Positions 1-8,229 of a stretch of 64,000 bases of DNA are shown here, piece after piece. Source of the stretch: Candidatus Thioglobus sp. GTDB lineage: Bacteria > Pseudomonadota > Gammaproteobacteria > PS1 > Pseudothioglobaceae. The notes beneath the pieces are model-generated. The model searched no databases and had not been told where the DNA came from. It was given only the letters and a program-made list of their open reading frames with translations. The stretch's first letter is position 1. Each line of letters begins with the position of its first letter. Position numbers and translations under genes: made by a program. The stretch is from positions 62,001-126,000 of the forward strand of contig JAOJBP010000001.1 in assembly GCA_028228555.1 (NCBI GenBank), in the 5' to 3' direction.

Positions 1-459
1 TGAACTTGAGCCTGAATCACTCCCATGTCCGCCGTCTGATGCTCCGCCCATACTACCAGAGCCAGAGCTACCATCCATTGAGCTGCCATGCTCAGCAATG
101 CTAACATCTTGTTGCGCTTGCATGGCTTCTCTAGTACTAGTTGTTACTGTTTCTATGTTTGCTATTGCATCCGATACTGTTAAGTTAGCAGTATCAAGTG
201 CTGCTTGCGCATCTGCTAATAACGTCAAATCAGCTGGGTCTACGGCATCATAGGCCGCTTGCGCGCTGACTAAATCAGACTGAGTAGTTGATACTAGAGC
301 TCTAGCATCTGCAACACCAGACTCTATTTGACTACTGCCATCATTCCAATTAAAGCCACTACTATGATAATTGGCATCATGTGCAGCATTTGCTGTTACT
401 AATAAACTCGCTGAAAAAGCAAATAAAATTCCTTTAATAATCTTTTTCTTTTTATCCAT
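1..459 (-). CDS. Secreted Ala/Ser/Gly-rich protein, 3' end outside window (partial)
   Basis: The reading frame is open from an ATG at 459 to the window edge, giving 153 codons with no stop. The start is well supported by AAAGGAG eight bases upstream. The N-terminus is a Sec signal peptide: a run of lysines, a hydrophobic core, then a cleavage-like ANAA near residue 25. The middle (about residues 40-110) is Ala/Asp/Gln-rich and probably helical; from about residue 125 it becomes Ser/Gly/His-rich with Met. It is the last visible gene of the copper operon and lies 45 bases after the cytochrome gene. I do not recognise a family. The location and the His/Met content fit a periplasmic or surface metal-binding role, which is inference. 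Confidence 0.72.
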   Translation of the reverse strand, partial: MDKKKKIIKGILFAFSASLLVTANAAHDANYHSSGFNWNDGSSQIESGVADARALVSTTQSDLVSAQAAYDAVDPADLTLLADAQAALDTANLTVSDAIANIETVTTSTREAMQAQQDVSIAEHGSSMDGSSGSGSMGGASDGGHGSDSGSSS

Positions 460-504
460 GTTGTTTTCTCCTTTAATTGTTGTTTTATCCTTTGGTTGTT
501 TTTT

Positions 505-909
505 TTATTTGTTATAAGAGGGTTTTTGTACAGAACGTACATAGGCAACAATATCACTTACCCTTTCAGGTGGAACGCCTGTAATCATAGGCATGTCGCC
601 AAATTTCCAATGATGCTGCCTAACGCCATTCTTAACTGCATAAAAAAATGATAAATCTGAATGATGCAATGGCTCATATGTACTATCGAGTAACGATGGC
701 CCTTGGCCGGTTCCCATCAGACCCTCTCCATGACATCTTACGCATGATTGTTGATATCCACTTTCCCCTTTAGAGACATTAGCTTTGTAATTCAAGCTAG
801 GCAATAGATCTTGACTAGCAACTCTTTTTGACTTCATCCACTCACTTTCGGACAATAGCGTAAAGAAACCAATCATAAGGGCCAATATAACCAATAAGGT
901 CTTACCCAT
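505..909 (-). CDS. Monoheme c-type cytochrome, exported
   Basis: This 134-residue protein has an N-terminal hydrophobic segment (residues 4-20) that acts as signal or anchor, and one heme-binding CVRCH at 56-60. The Met-rich stretch GDMPM near 104-108 offers the distal methionine ligand. The size and the C-terminal helix (VSDIVAYVRSVQ) match small cytochrome c / cbb3-subunit-III-like domains. It sits between copB and the partial secreted protein on the same strand, so it is probably co-transcribed with the copper genes. It may accept or pass electrons in the periplasm, for example to or from the multicopper oxidase; the sequence does not show a specific partner. Confidence 0.85.
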   Translation of the reverse strand: MGKTLLVILALMIGFFTLLSESEWMKSKRVASQDLLPSLNYKANVSKGESGYQQSCVRCHGEGLMGTGQGPSLLDSTYEPLHHSDLSFFYAVKNGVRQHHWKFGDMPMITGVPPERVSDIVAYVRSVQKPSYNK

Positions 910-971
910 TTTTTTTCAATCTATCAGTATCAATGTAGCAATCACTTAACATTGGTATCTTTCAGGATACT

Positions 972-1673
972 TTAAAACCAAAAGCGAATACCTGTAACAA
1001 TTTGAGCATCTTCAACATCCTCACCTTCATTATTTGCAAAAGTTGCAGTATTTCCATATTTTTTACCCCAGTTAACACCGACATAAGGCGCAAACTCACG
1101 ACTTAATTCGTATCTTAGTCTAAGCCCTGCTTCGATATTAGATAACCCTTTCCCTGTGCCGGTCACCTCATCATCTTTTCCAAAGAAATTAACCTCAACT
1201 TCTGGCGATAAGACCAATTTCTGGCTAAACATATATTCGTACTCAAGATCTAAGCGCACGGCGGTACGTCCGGATTCACCAACAAACAATGAAGCATCCA
1301 CTTCAAGCAAATAAGGCGCCAAACCTTTGGCAGCAATTACACCCCAAGTTCGACTAGGCGTGGGCTTGAAATCTTTTTTGATGCCATATTGCAAATCCCA
1401 GAAAGGGGTAGTTGCTTTACTATAAAGAACTTGTAATTCTGCTTCAGTGATTTTTCCATTAAGTTTTTCACCTTCAGTTTTAATCCATATTTTTTCAAGA
1501 TCTTTACCAACCCAAGCGTCAACAGCCCAAACTTTAGGATTAGAGCCTGCCGTGCTTCGTGTTTCAATTTCACCCATCACTTTAGTTAGTATTGGGTCAT
1601 CATCTACGCCACCTGCATGTGCCAAGAATGATAAGCCTAAAAGCAAACTGGTTAATATTTTTATTTTTTTCAT
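972..1673 (-). CDS. copB: Copper resistance protein B, outer-membrane
   Basis: The 233-residue product has a clear signal peptide ending at AHA-G (residue 20), followed by alternating hydrophobic and polar strands typical of a small beta-barrel, and ends in Phe (RFWF), a usual outer-membrane assembly signal. The family features of CopB/PcoB are present: the WDLQYGIKKD region, strands with RLDLEYEYMFS, and LSNIEAGLRLRYELSREFAPYVG. The usual long Met/His-rich N-terminal region of CopB is missing; here the protein goes almost directly from signal peptide to barrel. It follows copA by 15 bases and forms the classic copA-copB pair. Expected role: copper binding or efflux across the outer membrane. 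Confidence 0.88.
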   Translation of the reverse strand: MKKIKILTSLLLGLSFLAHAGGVDDDPILTKVMGEIETRSTAGSNPKVWAVDAWVGKDLEKIWIKTEGEKLNGKITEAELQVLYSKATTPFWDLQYGIKKDFKPTPSRTWGVIAAKGLAPYLLEVDASLFVGESGRTAVRLDLEYEYMFSQKLVLSPEVEVNFFGKDDEVTGTGKGLSNIEAGLRLRYELSREFAPYVGVNWGKKYGNTATFANNEGEDVEDAQIVTGIRFWF

Positions 1674-1688
1674 TTTATCTCTCTTTCG

Positions 1689-3485
1689 TTATACAACATC
1701 CACACGACGGAACATGCCCAACATGTGATAAAGTAAATGACAATGATATGCCCAAGAACCTTTGGCATCGACTTTAACGCGATAGCTAATTTTTGCGCCT
1801 GGCTGAACAATCACCGTGTGTTTGCGTGGGATATACATATTGTCTCCCGTTTCTAAATCACTCCACATGCCGTGTAAATGCATAGGGTGGTTCATCATCG
1901 TATCATTCACAAAAGTAATACGCACAACTTCGCCAAATTTAAATTGTAGCGGCTCAGCATCGGAAAACTTTACACCATTAATAGACCACATATAGCGACT
2001 CATATTGCCGGTTAAGTGTAATTCAATTTCTCGATCTGGGTCGGGATACCCATGCGTCATATTTAAATTATACAAATCAGCATAAGTTAACACCTTTCTG
2101 CCATTATTGCGCAGTCCAACACCAGGATCATCCAAGCGATATTGCGGAGCCTCTGAGCGCATATCCACATGTGGACCAAACTCAGTATCTACATGTGTCA
2201 CCATCGAATCCATGGTTGACATTTTTTTACTACCCATGTCCATCTTTGAATGATCCATACCAAGCATTGGTTTTGACATGTCCATACCAGAATGGTCCAT
2301 ACCTTTCGATGGTTTAGACATATCCATTGATCCATGATCCATACCAGCCATGTTTGACATATCCATACCCATATCAGAATGGGATAAATTTGGAACAGCA
2401 TCTAACGCTGGAACTTCACCAGTCATCGAAATATCTGGAGTAAGCGTGCCTCTAGCATAGCCAGACCTGGCGATATCTTGAGCAAAAATGGTATAAGCTC
2501 TATCGTCTTTTGGCTCAACAACAACATCGTAAGTTTCCGCTACTCCCAATCTAAATTCATCAACAGGGACAGGGTCGATATTTTGCCCATCAGCAGAAAC
2601 TACTGTCATTTTCAGACCAGGAATTCTTACATCAAAGAATGTCATAGCAGAACCATTAATAAATCTTAATCTTACTTTTTCACCTTTGCTAAATAGCCCA
2701 ACCCAGCCTTTATCAGGTGTTACACCATTAGCCAAATAGGTGTAGGTGTAGCCTGTAACATCGGATAAATCACGCTGGCTCATACGCATTTGATTCCACA
2801 TTTTTCGATCATTCCAGGTATTTTCCAACCCTTTTTGATCGATATCATTCATCAAATCTTCATGCGTTCTTTCATTGAAATTATAATAATGAGATAGTTT
2901 TTTTAGTTTTGCATAGACATCCATTGGATTCTCATCTGTCCAATCGGACAACATAACCACATAATCCTTGTCGTAACTAACAGGATCTTTTTCAATTGGG
3001 TCAATCACAATTGGGCCGTACAATCCGGTTTGCTCTTGAAATCCTGAGTGTGAGTGATACCAATAGGTGCCACTTTGGGATGCCTTAAAGCGATAAGTGA
3101 AGGTCTCACCTGGTGCAATGCCATGAAAATCATTGCTGATATCGGGGACGCCGTCCATTTCTGATGGCAGAATTAACCCATGCCAATGGATAGAAGTAGA
3201 CTCCTTTAAATGATTGGTAACGTGTAGAACAATATCGTCACCTTCTTTAAATCTTAACAAAGGTGCTGGCAATGAATTATTGACCGTTGTAGCCCTGCGT
3301 TGAGTTCCGGTAAAGTTAACGTTTTGCTCGCCAATGTTTAAATTAAAAACCTGACCTCTTAAGGTATTTATGCCACTCTTGCCACCAACGCCGGCAAATA
3401 AAATACCTGGATTAATCGCCAATGCTGTGGCACCCATTGCCACCCCTGTGACAAATTGTCTGCGAGATAATAATTTATTATTCAT
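1689..3485 (-). CDS. copA: CopA-type periplasmic multicopper oxidase
   Basis: The 598-residue protein starts with a twin-arginine signal (SRRQF at 7-11 plus a hydrophobic core). Copper ligands are all visible: HWH at 100-102, HSH at 144-146, HPMHLH at 533-538 and HCHLLYHM at 581-588, so the T1 and trinuclear T2/T3 centres are complete. An insert at about residues 366-425 carries repeated MDHSxM / MDMS motifs, the Met/His copper-storage segment typical of PcoA/CopA. It probably oxidises Cu(I) to less toxic Cu(II) in the periplasm. The operon position between the Met/His repeat protein and copB agrees. The same MDHSKM motif occurs in the neighbouring 105-residue protein. Confidence 0.95.
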   Translation of the reverse strand: MNNKLLSRRQFVTGVAMGATALAINPGILFAGVGGKSGINTLRGQVFNLNIGEQNVNFTGTQRRATTVNNSLPAPLLRFKEGDDIVLHVTNHLKESTSIHWHGLILPSEMDGVPDISNDFHGIAPGETFTYRFKASQSGTYWYHSHSGFQEQTGLYGPIVIDPIEKDPVSYDKDYVVMLSDWTDENPMDVYAKLKKLSHYYNFNERTHEDLMNDIDQKGLENTWNDRKMWNQMRMSQRDLSDVTGYTYTYLANGVTPDKGWVGLFSKGEKVRLRFINGSAMTFFDVRIPGLKMTVVSADGQNIDPVPVDEFRLGVAETYDVVVEPKDDRAYTIFAQDIARSGYARGTLTPDISMTGEVPALDAVPNLSHSDMGMDMSNMAGMDHGSMDMSKPSKGMDHSGMDMSKPMLGMDHSKMDMGSKKMSTMDSMVTHVDTEFGPHVDMRSEAPQYRLDDPGVGLRNNGRKVLTYADLYNLNMTHGYPDPDREIELHLTGNMSRYMWSINGVKFSDAEPLQFKFGEVVRITFVNDTMMNHPMHLHGMWSDLETGDNMYIPRKHTVIVQPGAKISYRVKVDAKGSWAYHCHLLYHMLGMFRRVDVV

Positions 3486-3500
3486 CTTTTTTCTCTTAGA

Positions 3501-3818
3501 TTAATGGCCGTGAGCATCTTTTGGATGATGATCTGCACCTGACATATTCATCTTTGAAAGCTCATCTGCTGTCATTTTTGAATGGTCCATATCTGACATT
3601 TTCATTTTTAGAAGCTCATCTGCTGTCATTTTTGAATGATCCATGCCTTTCATGTTCATCATTGCATGCTCACTTGCTGACATTTTTGAATGATCTGCAC
3701 CCTGAGAGTGGCCATGACTTGATGAGCCACCTTGGCTCGGATTGTGCCATCTTGCCGTACTATTTGCACTGGCGATTAATACTACTACTGTTAAAACTGC
3801 GCTTATTGTATTTTTCAT
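3501..3818 (-). CDS. Small periplasmic Met/His-repeat protein, likely copper-binding
   Basis: The 105-residue product has a short Sec signal (residues 1-20), a Ser/Gly/His spacer, three 18-residue tandem repeats (41-58, 59-76, 77-94) and a His-rich tail. Each repeat opens with (M/A)DHSKM and continues with a helix-like Met-containing segment such as TADELLKM. Met and His spaced this way are soft and intermediate Cu ligands, so a Cu(I)/Cu(II) buffer or chaperone role is likely. No catalytic domain is present. It lies 15 bases before copA, whose insert has the same motif, which suggests the two act on the same copper pool. Repeat number probably varies between strains. Confidence 0.8.
   Translation of the reverse strand: MKNTISAVLTVVVLIASANSTARWHNPSQGGSSSHGHSQGADHSKMSASEHAMMNMKGMDHSKMTADELLKMKMSDMDHSKMTADELSKMNMSGADHHPKDAHGH
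3537..3698 (-). repeat. Three 54-bp tandem coding repeats (18 aa each)
   Basis: Within the Met/His protein, three in-frame 54-base units encode the (M/A)DHSKM-started repeats. Units two and three are nearly identical; unit one has diverged (SASEHAMMNMKG). Confidence 0.85.
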
Positions 3819-3847
3819 ATCTATTTCCTTTTTTTATATTAAATTTA

Positions 3848-4444
3848 TTAGTGTCCGTTGTTATCCACATCTTTGTGTGATGACTCTTTATGTCCATCAT
3901 CACTAGACGCCTCAAAATGTACTGCGTTGTCTGAATGACTATGACCACCCTCGCCAACCAATTCAAAATATCGATTAGCTGTCATGTTGTTAATTTTTTG
4001 AAGAAAGGCTGTCATTTCCCATAATTGTTGATCGGTATGGAATTCACCCCAAGCAGGCATTCCTGTCATTTTAAATCCATTTTTAATGACCCAAAATGTC
4101 TCGGCAGGACTATGCTTGTGTTTATCGTCATTTTGATGAAAAATTGGCGGTCTTGGATATAGAGCCTGATTTAGCTCGGTACCTGGTGCACCTGGTGCTA
4201 AATGACACTGAACACACATGGCGTCATAATTTTTAGCGCCATTCGAAATCATTTCAATAGAACTTAAATCTGGAACTACTATGTTTTCAGATGCCGAATG
4301 CACTGACTTGTCTCTAACTAGCTCAAGTAATTTGGTGGTGATGTCCCAATGCTTATCAGTTGCTGATACATTGTATGACCCCGACAATACAAATGCGATA
4401 CCACCTACCAAACTTACACTCACCAACCCTAATACTTTTTTCAT
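3848..4444 (-). CDS. c-type cytochrome with His-rich C-terminal tail
   Basis: The start at 4444 is preferred because AGGAGAG lies just upstream of it and the protein then begins MKKVLGLVSV, a normal signal peptide; an ATG seven codons earlier (4465) lacks such a site. The 198-residue product has one heme site CVQCH (77-81) and a plausible Met ligand in KMTGMPAWGEFH. It ends with a tail of repeated His, Asp and Ser (GGHSHSDNAVH, DDGHKESSHKD) that could bind copper. As the first gene of the copper operon it probably works in the periplasm with CopA. A match to the cytochrome c class I fold is clear; the electron partner is unknown. Confidence 0.85.
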   Translation of the reverse strand: MKKVLGLVSVSLVGGIAFVLSGSYNVSATDKHWDITTKLLELVRDKSVHSASENIVVPDLSSIEMISNGAKNYDAMCVQCHLAPGAPGTELNQALYPRPPIFHQNDDKHKHSPAETFWVIKNGFKMTGMPAWGEFHTDQQLWEMTAFLQKINNMTANRYFELVGEGGHSHSDNAVHFEASSDDGHKESSHKDVDNNGH

Positions 4445-4635
4445 TTCTCTCCTGTTTAGATTCATATTGGCATTGATGATTATTTTTATAGTCGAACAAT
4501 GCTGGTTAAATTATTAAACCTGTAACGTAGGTAATTCGAATCAATTATTACTACCCAACAAAAGAGGAGAGTTGAGGGAAAAGTCGGCTGATCAAACTGA
4601 TTTAACTTGCAGGAAATTATAGGAGTTGATTGTAA

Positions 4636-4678
4636 TTCTAGTGTGTCTAGAAGGCAGACTTTTGTAACAAAATGTAAA
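4636..4678 (-). promoter_or_regulatory. Candidate response-regulator box and promoter of the copper operon
   Basis: On the minus strand TTACA occurs twice exactly 10 bases apart (4677-4673 and 4667-4663), the spacing OmpR/PhoB-family regulators use. The second copy lies in a 13-base palindrome, TTTTGTAACAAAA (4660-4672). About 20 bases downstream is a perfect inverted repeat, TTCTAG-N5-CTAGAA (4636-4652), whose distal arm contains a TAGAAT hexamer that could be a -10 element. The regulator gene two positions upstream is a good candidate to bind here. All of this is pattern reading. Confidence 0.4.
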
Positions 4679-4729
4679 CAGATTTCACTAAGCTAGTATG
4701 AATAGTGATTATGGATTTGGCAGAAGGTG

Positions 4730-6133
4730 TTATCTTGGTAGCTCGAGGAAGACAGCGATACCACCCTTTGTGGAGTTTTTTATTTTAAGATCGCCGCCAT
4801 GTGCAACAGCAATATTTCTAGCAATACCAAGCCCCAGTCCAGTGCCGCCGGTTTTATGATTTCTAGATTTTTCCAATCGATAAAACGGTTCAAATATCTT
4901 ATCTAGCTCTTCATCTGGTATTGGATCGCCATTGTTGTGTATTGTAATTTGAACAGATTTTTTGAAATCCTGCATGTCAACCACAATTTTTCCATTTCCA
5001 TATCGATATGCATTTTCTAATAGGTTGGTCAAACAACGTTTAATAGAGGTCAATTGAATTTTTATAGGCCTGCACACCTTGCCTTGGATTTCAAATGGCA
5101 TACCTAAAGACTTAAAATCTTCTTGTAAACTTTCCATTAAAGCCTCTAAATTAACCTTTTGCCTTAACTCCTGTTTTTGTGTGCCACGCATGAAATCAAG
5201 AGTAGCGTGAACCATTTTTTCCATATGATCTAGATCACCTTTAATTTCATTACTAAGTTTTTTATCATCTAATAATTCAGCCCGAAGACGAAGGCGCGTT
5301 ATTGGGGTTTTTAAATCGTGCGATACTGCAGATAAAATGCGCGCACGATCACTAATAAATCTTACCAGTCTTTCTTGCATCGTATTAAAGGCCTGGGCAG
5401 CCTGTTGAACTTCTGTAGGCCCTTTGACATCTAATGGAAGATGTTTAATATCTTTTCCTAGTGCTTCAGCAGCTTGAGATAAAACAGATAGCGGCTTTGT
5501 AACCCAGCGTACTGCAACCCATGTTAAGAGTAAAACGGCAATCATCAATGCCAATAAAGTCATTGCCAGACGAATAGGCCATTCAAAAATTTTCACAGGT
5601 AAAAAGTAATGGAAATCCACCCAAGCTCCATCTTTAAGCCTTACTTGGGCATGAAATGATTTAATTAAAAAAGAAAGAGGTGTCTCTTGAGTTTTTAATT
5701 GGGCTGCTGCGCTTGAAGATCCCTGACTTGCAAATTCTGAAGAGAGTCTTGTTTCAACAATTTCAACATGAACCTCGTACCCTAGAGGGAGATTTTGCTG
5801 TAAATACTCTTGAAATAAAACAGTCAAATACTCATTATTCTCATCTTCTCTTAATACTGAATGAGTAGAGTCATCCTTAAAATCACTTAAAGAAATTTCA
5901 AGAGGATAGCCATTGAGCGCATCAACGATGGCAGGCCTAGATTTAGCATCAATAGAGTCTAGCAATGTAACAATTGAACTAATCTTGTTTGCACTGTCTA
6001 CACCAATCGTCTGATTCAGGGCAGAATCCCTGTCATAAAGATGAAAAAGGGAGCTTAAGAGTTGTGGCACCATAAGCCCAACCAATAAGATTGCTAGCAG
6101 ACGCCCATGAAGTGATTGAGGTATAGCTTTCAT
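4730..6133 (-). CDS. Sensor histidine kinase, EnvZ/CusS type, probably metal-responsive
   Basis: The 467-residue membrane kinase has a first membrane helix at about 11-31, a periplasmic sensor of about 150 residues, a second helix at about 187-210, then HAMP, dimerisation and ATPase domains. The phosphoacceptor is His272 in AVSHDLKTPITRLRLRAE; the N box has Asn374 (NLLENAYRYGNG) and the glycine box is GGTGLGLGIA (429-438). The D box reads NNGDPIPDEE. This arrangement is the EnvZ-like class. It starts 7 bases after the regulator gene, so the pair is one operon. Because the copper operon follows immediately on the same strand, copper or other periplasmic stress is the probable signal (inference). 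Confidence 0.92.
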   Translation of the reverse strand: MKAIPQSLHGRLLAILLVGLMVPQLLSSLFHLYDRDSALNQTIGVDSANKISSIVTLLDSIDAKSRPAIVDALNGYPLEISLSDFKDDSTHSVLREDENNEYLTVLFQEYLQQNLPLGYEVHVEIVETRLSSEFASQGSSSAAAQLKTQETPLSFLIKSFHAQVRLKDGAWVDFHYFLPVKIFEWPIRLAMTLLALMIAVLLLTWVAVRWVTKPLSVLSQAAEALGKDIKHLPLDVKGPTEVQQAAQAFNTMQERLVRFISDRARILSAVSHDLKTPITRLRLRAELLDDKKLSNEIKGDLDHMEKMVHATLDFMRGTQKQELRQKVNLEALMESLQEDFKSLGMPFEIQGKVCRPIKIQLTSIKRCLTNLLENAYRYGNGKIVVDMQDFKKSVQITIHNNGDPIPDEELDKIFEPFYRLEKSRNHKTGGTGLGLGIARNIAVAHGGDLKIKNSTKGGIAVFLELPR

Positions 6134-6140
6134 ACTATGA

Positions 6141-6863
6141 TTAATAAAGCCTTACTGCAGGAGAAAATAAATATCCCTCGCCACGTACAGTATGCAAAAT
6201 TTTCAGATTTTTAGGGGTTTCATTAAGTCTTTTTCTGATGCGTCCCACTAGTACGTCAATACTACGATCAAATGGGTCATGCTCTCTTCCTTGAGTAAGA
6301 TCAAGCAATTGTTCACGACTCAATGTTCTGCCACTATTTTCAATGAAAATCTTTAATAATCGGAACTCGCCACCACTAAGAGGAACAACTACTTCTTCTG
6401 GAGTGATTAGATGACGCTGCTTAAAATCAAGTATCCATTTGGAAAATTCAGCTTTAGTGCTTTTTTCATTTTTAGATATATCGTTAGATATTGAAGCTCT
6501 ACGCAATACGCTCTTAATACGCGCCAATAATTCTCTAGGGTTAAATGGCTTAGAAATATAATCATCGGCACCCATTTCTAGACCTATAATTCGATCCGTC
6601 TCCTCTCCCATTGCAGTTAACATAATGACAGGGATATTGGCATCCACACGCAGCCTTCTAAGTAAAGACAAGCCATCTTCACCTGGCAACATCAGATCTA
6701 AAATAATCAAGTCAAATGATGCTTTTTTTAACATTGAAAACATTTGCACCCCATCAGCAGCAACCTCAGCCTTAAACTCCGATTTTTGTAGGTATTGTTT
6801 CAATAAATGACAAATTTCTGAATCATCATCAACTATTAACAACTTTGGTGCGCCGCTTCTCAC
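6141..6863 (-). CDS. OmpR-family response regulator
   Basis: The 240-residue protein has a receiver domain with the acidic pair Asp12-Asp13, phosphoacceptor Asp56 (LIILDLMLPGEDG), Thr83 and Lys105 (DDYISKPFNP), then a C-terminal winged-helix domain with REQLLDLTQGREHDPFDRSIDVLVGRIRKRL-type sequence around 190-225. The recognisable VRGEGYLF lies near the end. The start codon is GTG at 6863 with only a weak purine stretch (AAAGAGA) upstream. It is the partner of the kinase immediately downstream and probably activates the copper operon. Close relatives include OmpR and CusR/CopR-type regulators; the sequence alone does not decide the signal. Confidence 0.93.
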   Translation of the reverse strand: MRSGAPKLLIVDDDSEICHLLKQYLQKSEFKAEVAADGVQMFSMLKKASFDLIILDLMLPGEDGLSLLRRLRVDANIPVIMLTAMGEETDRIIGLEMGADDYISKPFNPRELLARIKSVLRRASISNDISKNEKSTKAEFSKWILDFKQRHLITPEEVVVPLSGGEFRLLKIFIENSGRTLSREQLLDLTQGREHDPFDRSIDVLVGRIRKRLNETPKNLKILHTVRGEGYLFSPAVRLY

Positions 6864-7354
6864 AAATTATATCTCTTTATTTAAAACACTATATAGATTC
6901 AAATTTTACTCTTGTTTTTTTAAAAGAAAAAAATGTCAATCTATTATTTTAATTATGATCTTTATGTGATTATAATCACCCATTAGTTTTGGGTATATTT
7001 CAAATCATAGCTAACAATCTTCTTATTTTTCTTAAATACAAGAGTCCACTTAATAAAGCTTGAAAATTAATTTAGCACTTACATCTGACTAGCCGAAAAA
7101 ATAAATACGTGCTAAAGATAAGTTAAACTTCTTATGAAATCTAACTTTTGCACAAGTTCAATAAACTATAAATAAACATTTAATCATTGCATATTGAAGG
7201 TAAATTACTAAAAAATAGATCACCAAGAGTAAAAATACAATTACCTGATGCACTTGCTCTTTCGGCACTAGTTAGTCTTTAATCTGTCAATAACTTTAAT
7301 GAAATAATGTAGTATGTAGATCCACAACACCATAGCAAAGCAAAGGAGGGGAAA
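6864..7354. other. 491-base intergenic region between divergent genes
   Basis: No gene is supported here. It contains the CRP/FNR-like palindrome at 6965-6980 and an 8-base inverted repeat, TTTAGCAC (7071-7078) with GTGCTAAA (7109-7116), separated by 30 bases. The rest is AT-rich without clear coding potential. It must hold promoters for both the regulator operon (minus) and the thioredoxin-like gene (plus). Confidence 0.6.
6965..6980. promoter_or_regulatory. CRP/FNR-family-like binding site
   Basis: The sequence TGTGATTATAATCACC matches the CRP consensus TGTGA-N6-TCACA at nine of ten core bases, and its inner 14 bases (6966-6979) form a perfect palindrome. TGAT-N4-ATCA also fits the core of FNR sites. 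It is centred about 109 bases upstream of the regulator start codon, on the side of the copper two-component operon. Confidence 0.45.
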
Positions 7355-7912
7355 ATGATTAGCTTAACAACACCTGTATGTGATTTCAATGCACCTGCTA
7401 TTGACTTTGATTTACCTGATATCTATGGGGACAGATGGAATCTTAATAAGGCCACTGGTGAAAATGGCTTATTAGTAATGTTCATCTGTAATCATTGCCC
7501 TTACATCAAAGCTATTCTTCCTAGACTTGTTGAAGATACTAGAAAACTAAAAGACGAATACGGTATTAATTCAGTGGCAATTATGTCCAATGATCAGTCT
7601 TTATATGATGAGGACTCAACCGAGAATATGATTCAAATCTCAGAAAAAATGGACTTTTCATTTCCATACTTGATTGATGAAACGCAGGAAGTTGCTAAAG
7701 CCTACGGAGCAGTATGCACACCGGACTTCTTTGGTCTATCAAAACACATGACGTTGCAATATCGAGGTCGCTTTGACGCTTCAAGAAAAGACATGGCACC
7801 TAAAGACACTCGTAGAGATTTGTTTGAAGCGATGAAGGAAGTTTCGCAAACTGATAAAGGTCCAGAAGGCCAAATCCCTTCTATGGGGTGCTCTATCAAA
7901 TGGAAAGAATAA
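7355..7912 (+). CDS. Thioredoxin-fold (AhpC/TSA-like) thiol-disulfide protein
   Basis: This 185-residue cytoplasmic protein has no signal peptide and carries the thioredoxin-like active site FICNHCPYIKA with Cys45 and Cys48. The order (FxLPDIYG near 18-24, CxxC at 45-48, then AYGAVCTPDFFG and LQYRGRFDAS) is that of the thioredoxin-family/peroxiredoxin-like proteins often annotated as thioredoxin family protein. It has a very strong ribosome site, AAAGGAGG. The role is thiol redox chemistry, possibly peroxide reduction; the substrate is not known. The eroded end of a second copy lies just downstream. Confidence 0.85.
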   Translation: MISLTTPVCDFNAPAIDFDLPDIYGDRWNLNKATGENGLLVMFICNHCPYIKAILPRLVEDTRKLKDEYGINSVAIMSNDQSLYDEDSTENMIQISEKMDFSFPYLIDETQEVAKAYGAVCTPDFFGLSKHMTLQYRGRFDASRKDMAPKDTRRDLFEAMKEVSQTDKGPEGQIPSMGCSIKWKE

Positions 7913-8022
7913 TCACTCAAAAGGTATAGACAAAATAACTGCTAAATTTGTCATAAAATTAAAAAAATATAGACATTAGAAAAAGTACTGGAAAGCCTTA
8001 TTTTTAAAGGTCTAGAACTAGT

Positions 8023-8229
8023 GTCTATGGTAGTGTCTGTTTACCGTGTAAAGTTTATAATGCGAATTTGGAATTGCAATATCGCGGTCGATTAGACGCT
8101 TCTCGCAAACAAAGTGCTGCTAAAGATGTAAAACGTGACTTGTTTGATGCCATGAGTCAAGTAATAAAGACCAGTCAAGGACCTTTAGATCAGATACCTT
8201 CAATGGGCTGTTCGATTAAATGGTATTAG
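8023..8229 (+). pseudogene. Remnant 3' end of a tandem paralogue of the thioredoxin-fold gene
   Basis: In frame from 8023 to the TAG at 8227, the translation (VYGSVCLPCK..., LELQYRGRLDASRKQSA, then RDLFDAMSQVIK and IPSMGCSIKWY) aligns with the C-terminal 70 or so residues of the gene at 7355-7912 (AYGAVCTPD, LQYRGRFDASRK, RDLFEAMKEV, IPSMGCSIKW) with about one residue gapped. A stop (TAA at 8005) lies just upstream and no start or 5' part with the CxxC motif is present, so only the tail survives. DNA divergence from the intact copy is clear, so the duplication is old or the tail came from a distinct homologue. Confidence 0.82.

Noticed and set aside
3521-3880. 119-codon open frame on plus opposite the Met/His protein
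   Set aside because: Antisense reading of the 54-base repeats; the minus-strand frame has the signal peptide and operon context.
4511-4535. ACCT-N7-AGGT inverted repeat as a CueR-type operator
   Set aside because: Spacing and sequence do not fit CueR boxes and no MerR-family gene is near.
7071-7116. TTTAGCAC/GTGCTAAA inverted repeat as an operator
   Set aside because: Arms are 30 bases apart, unlike a normal dimer site; probably chance in AT-rich DNA.
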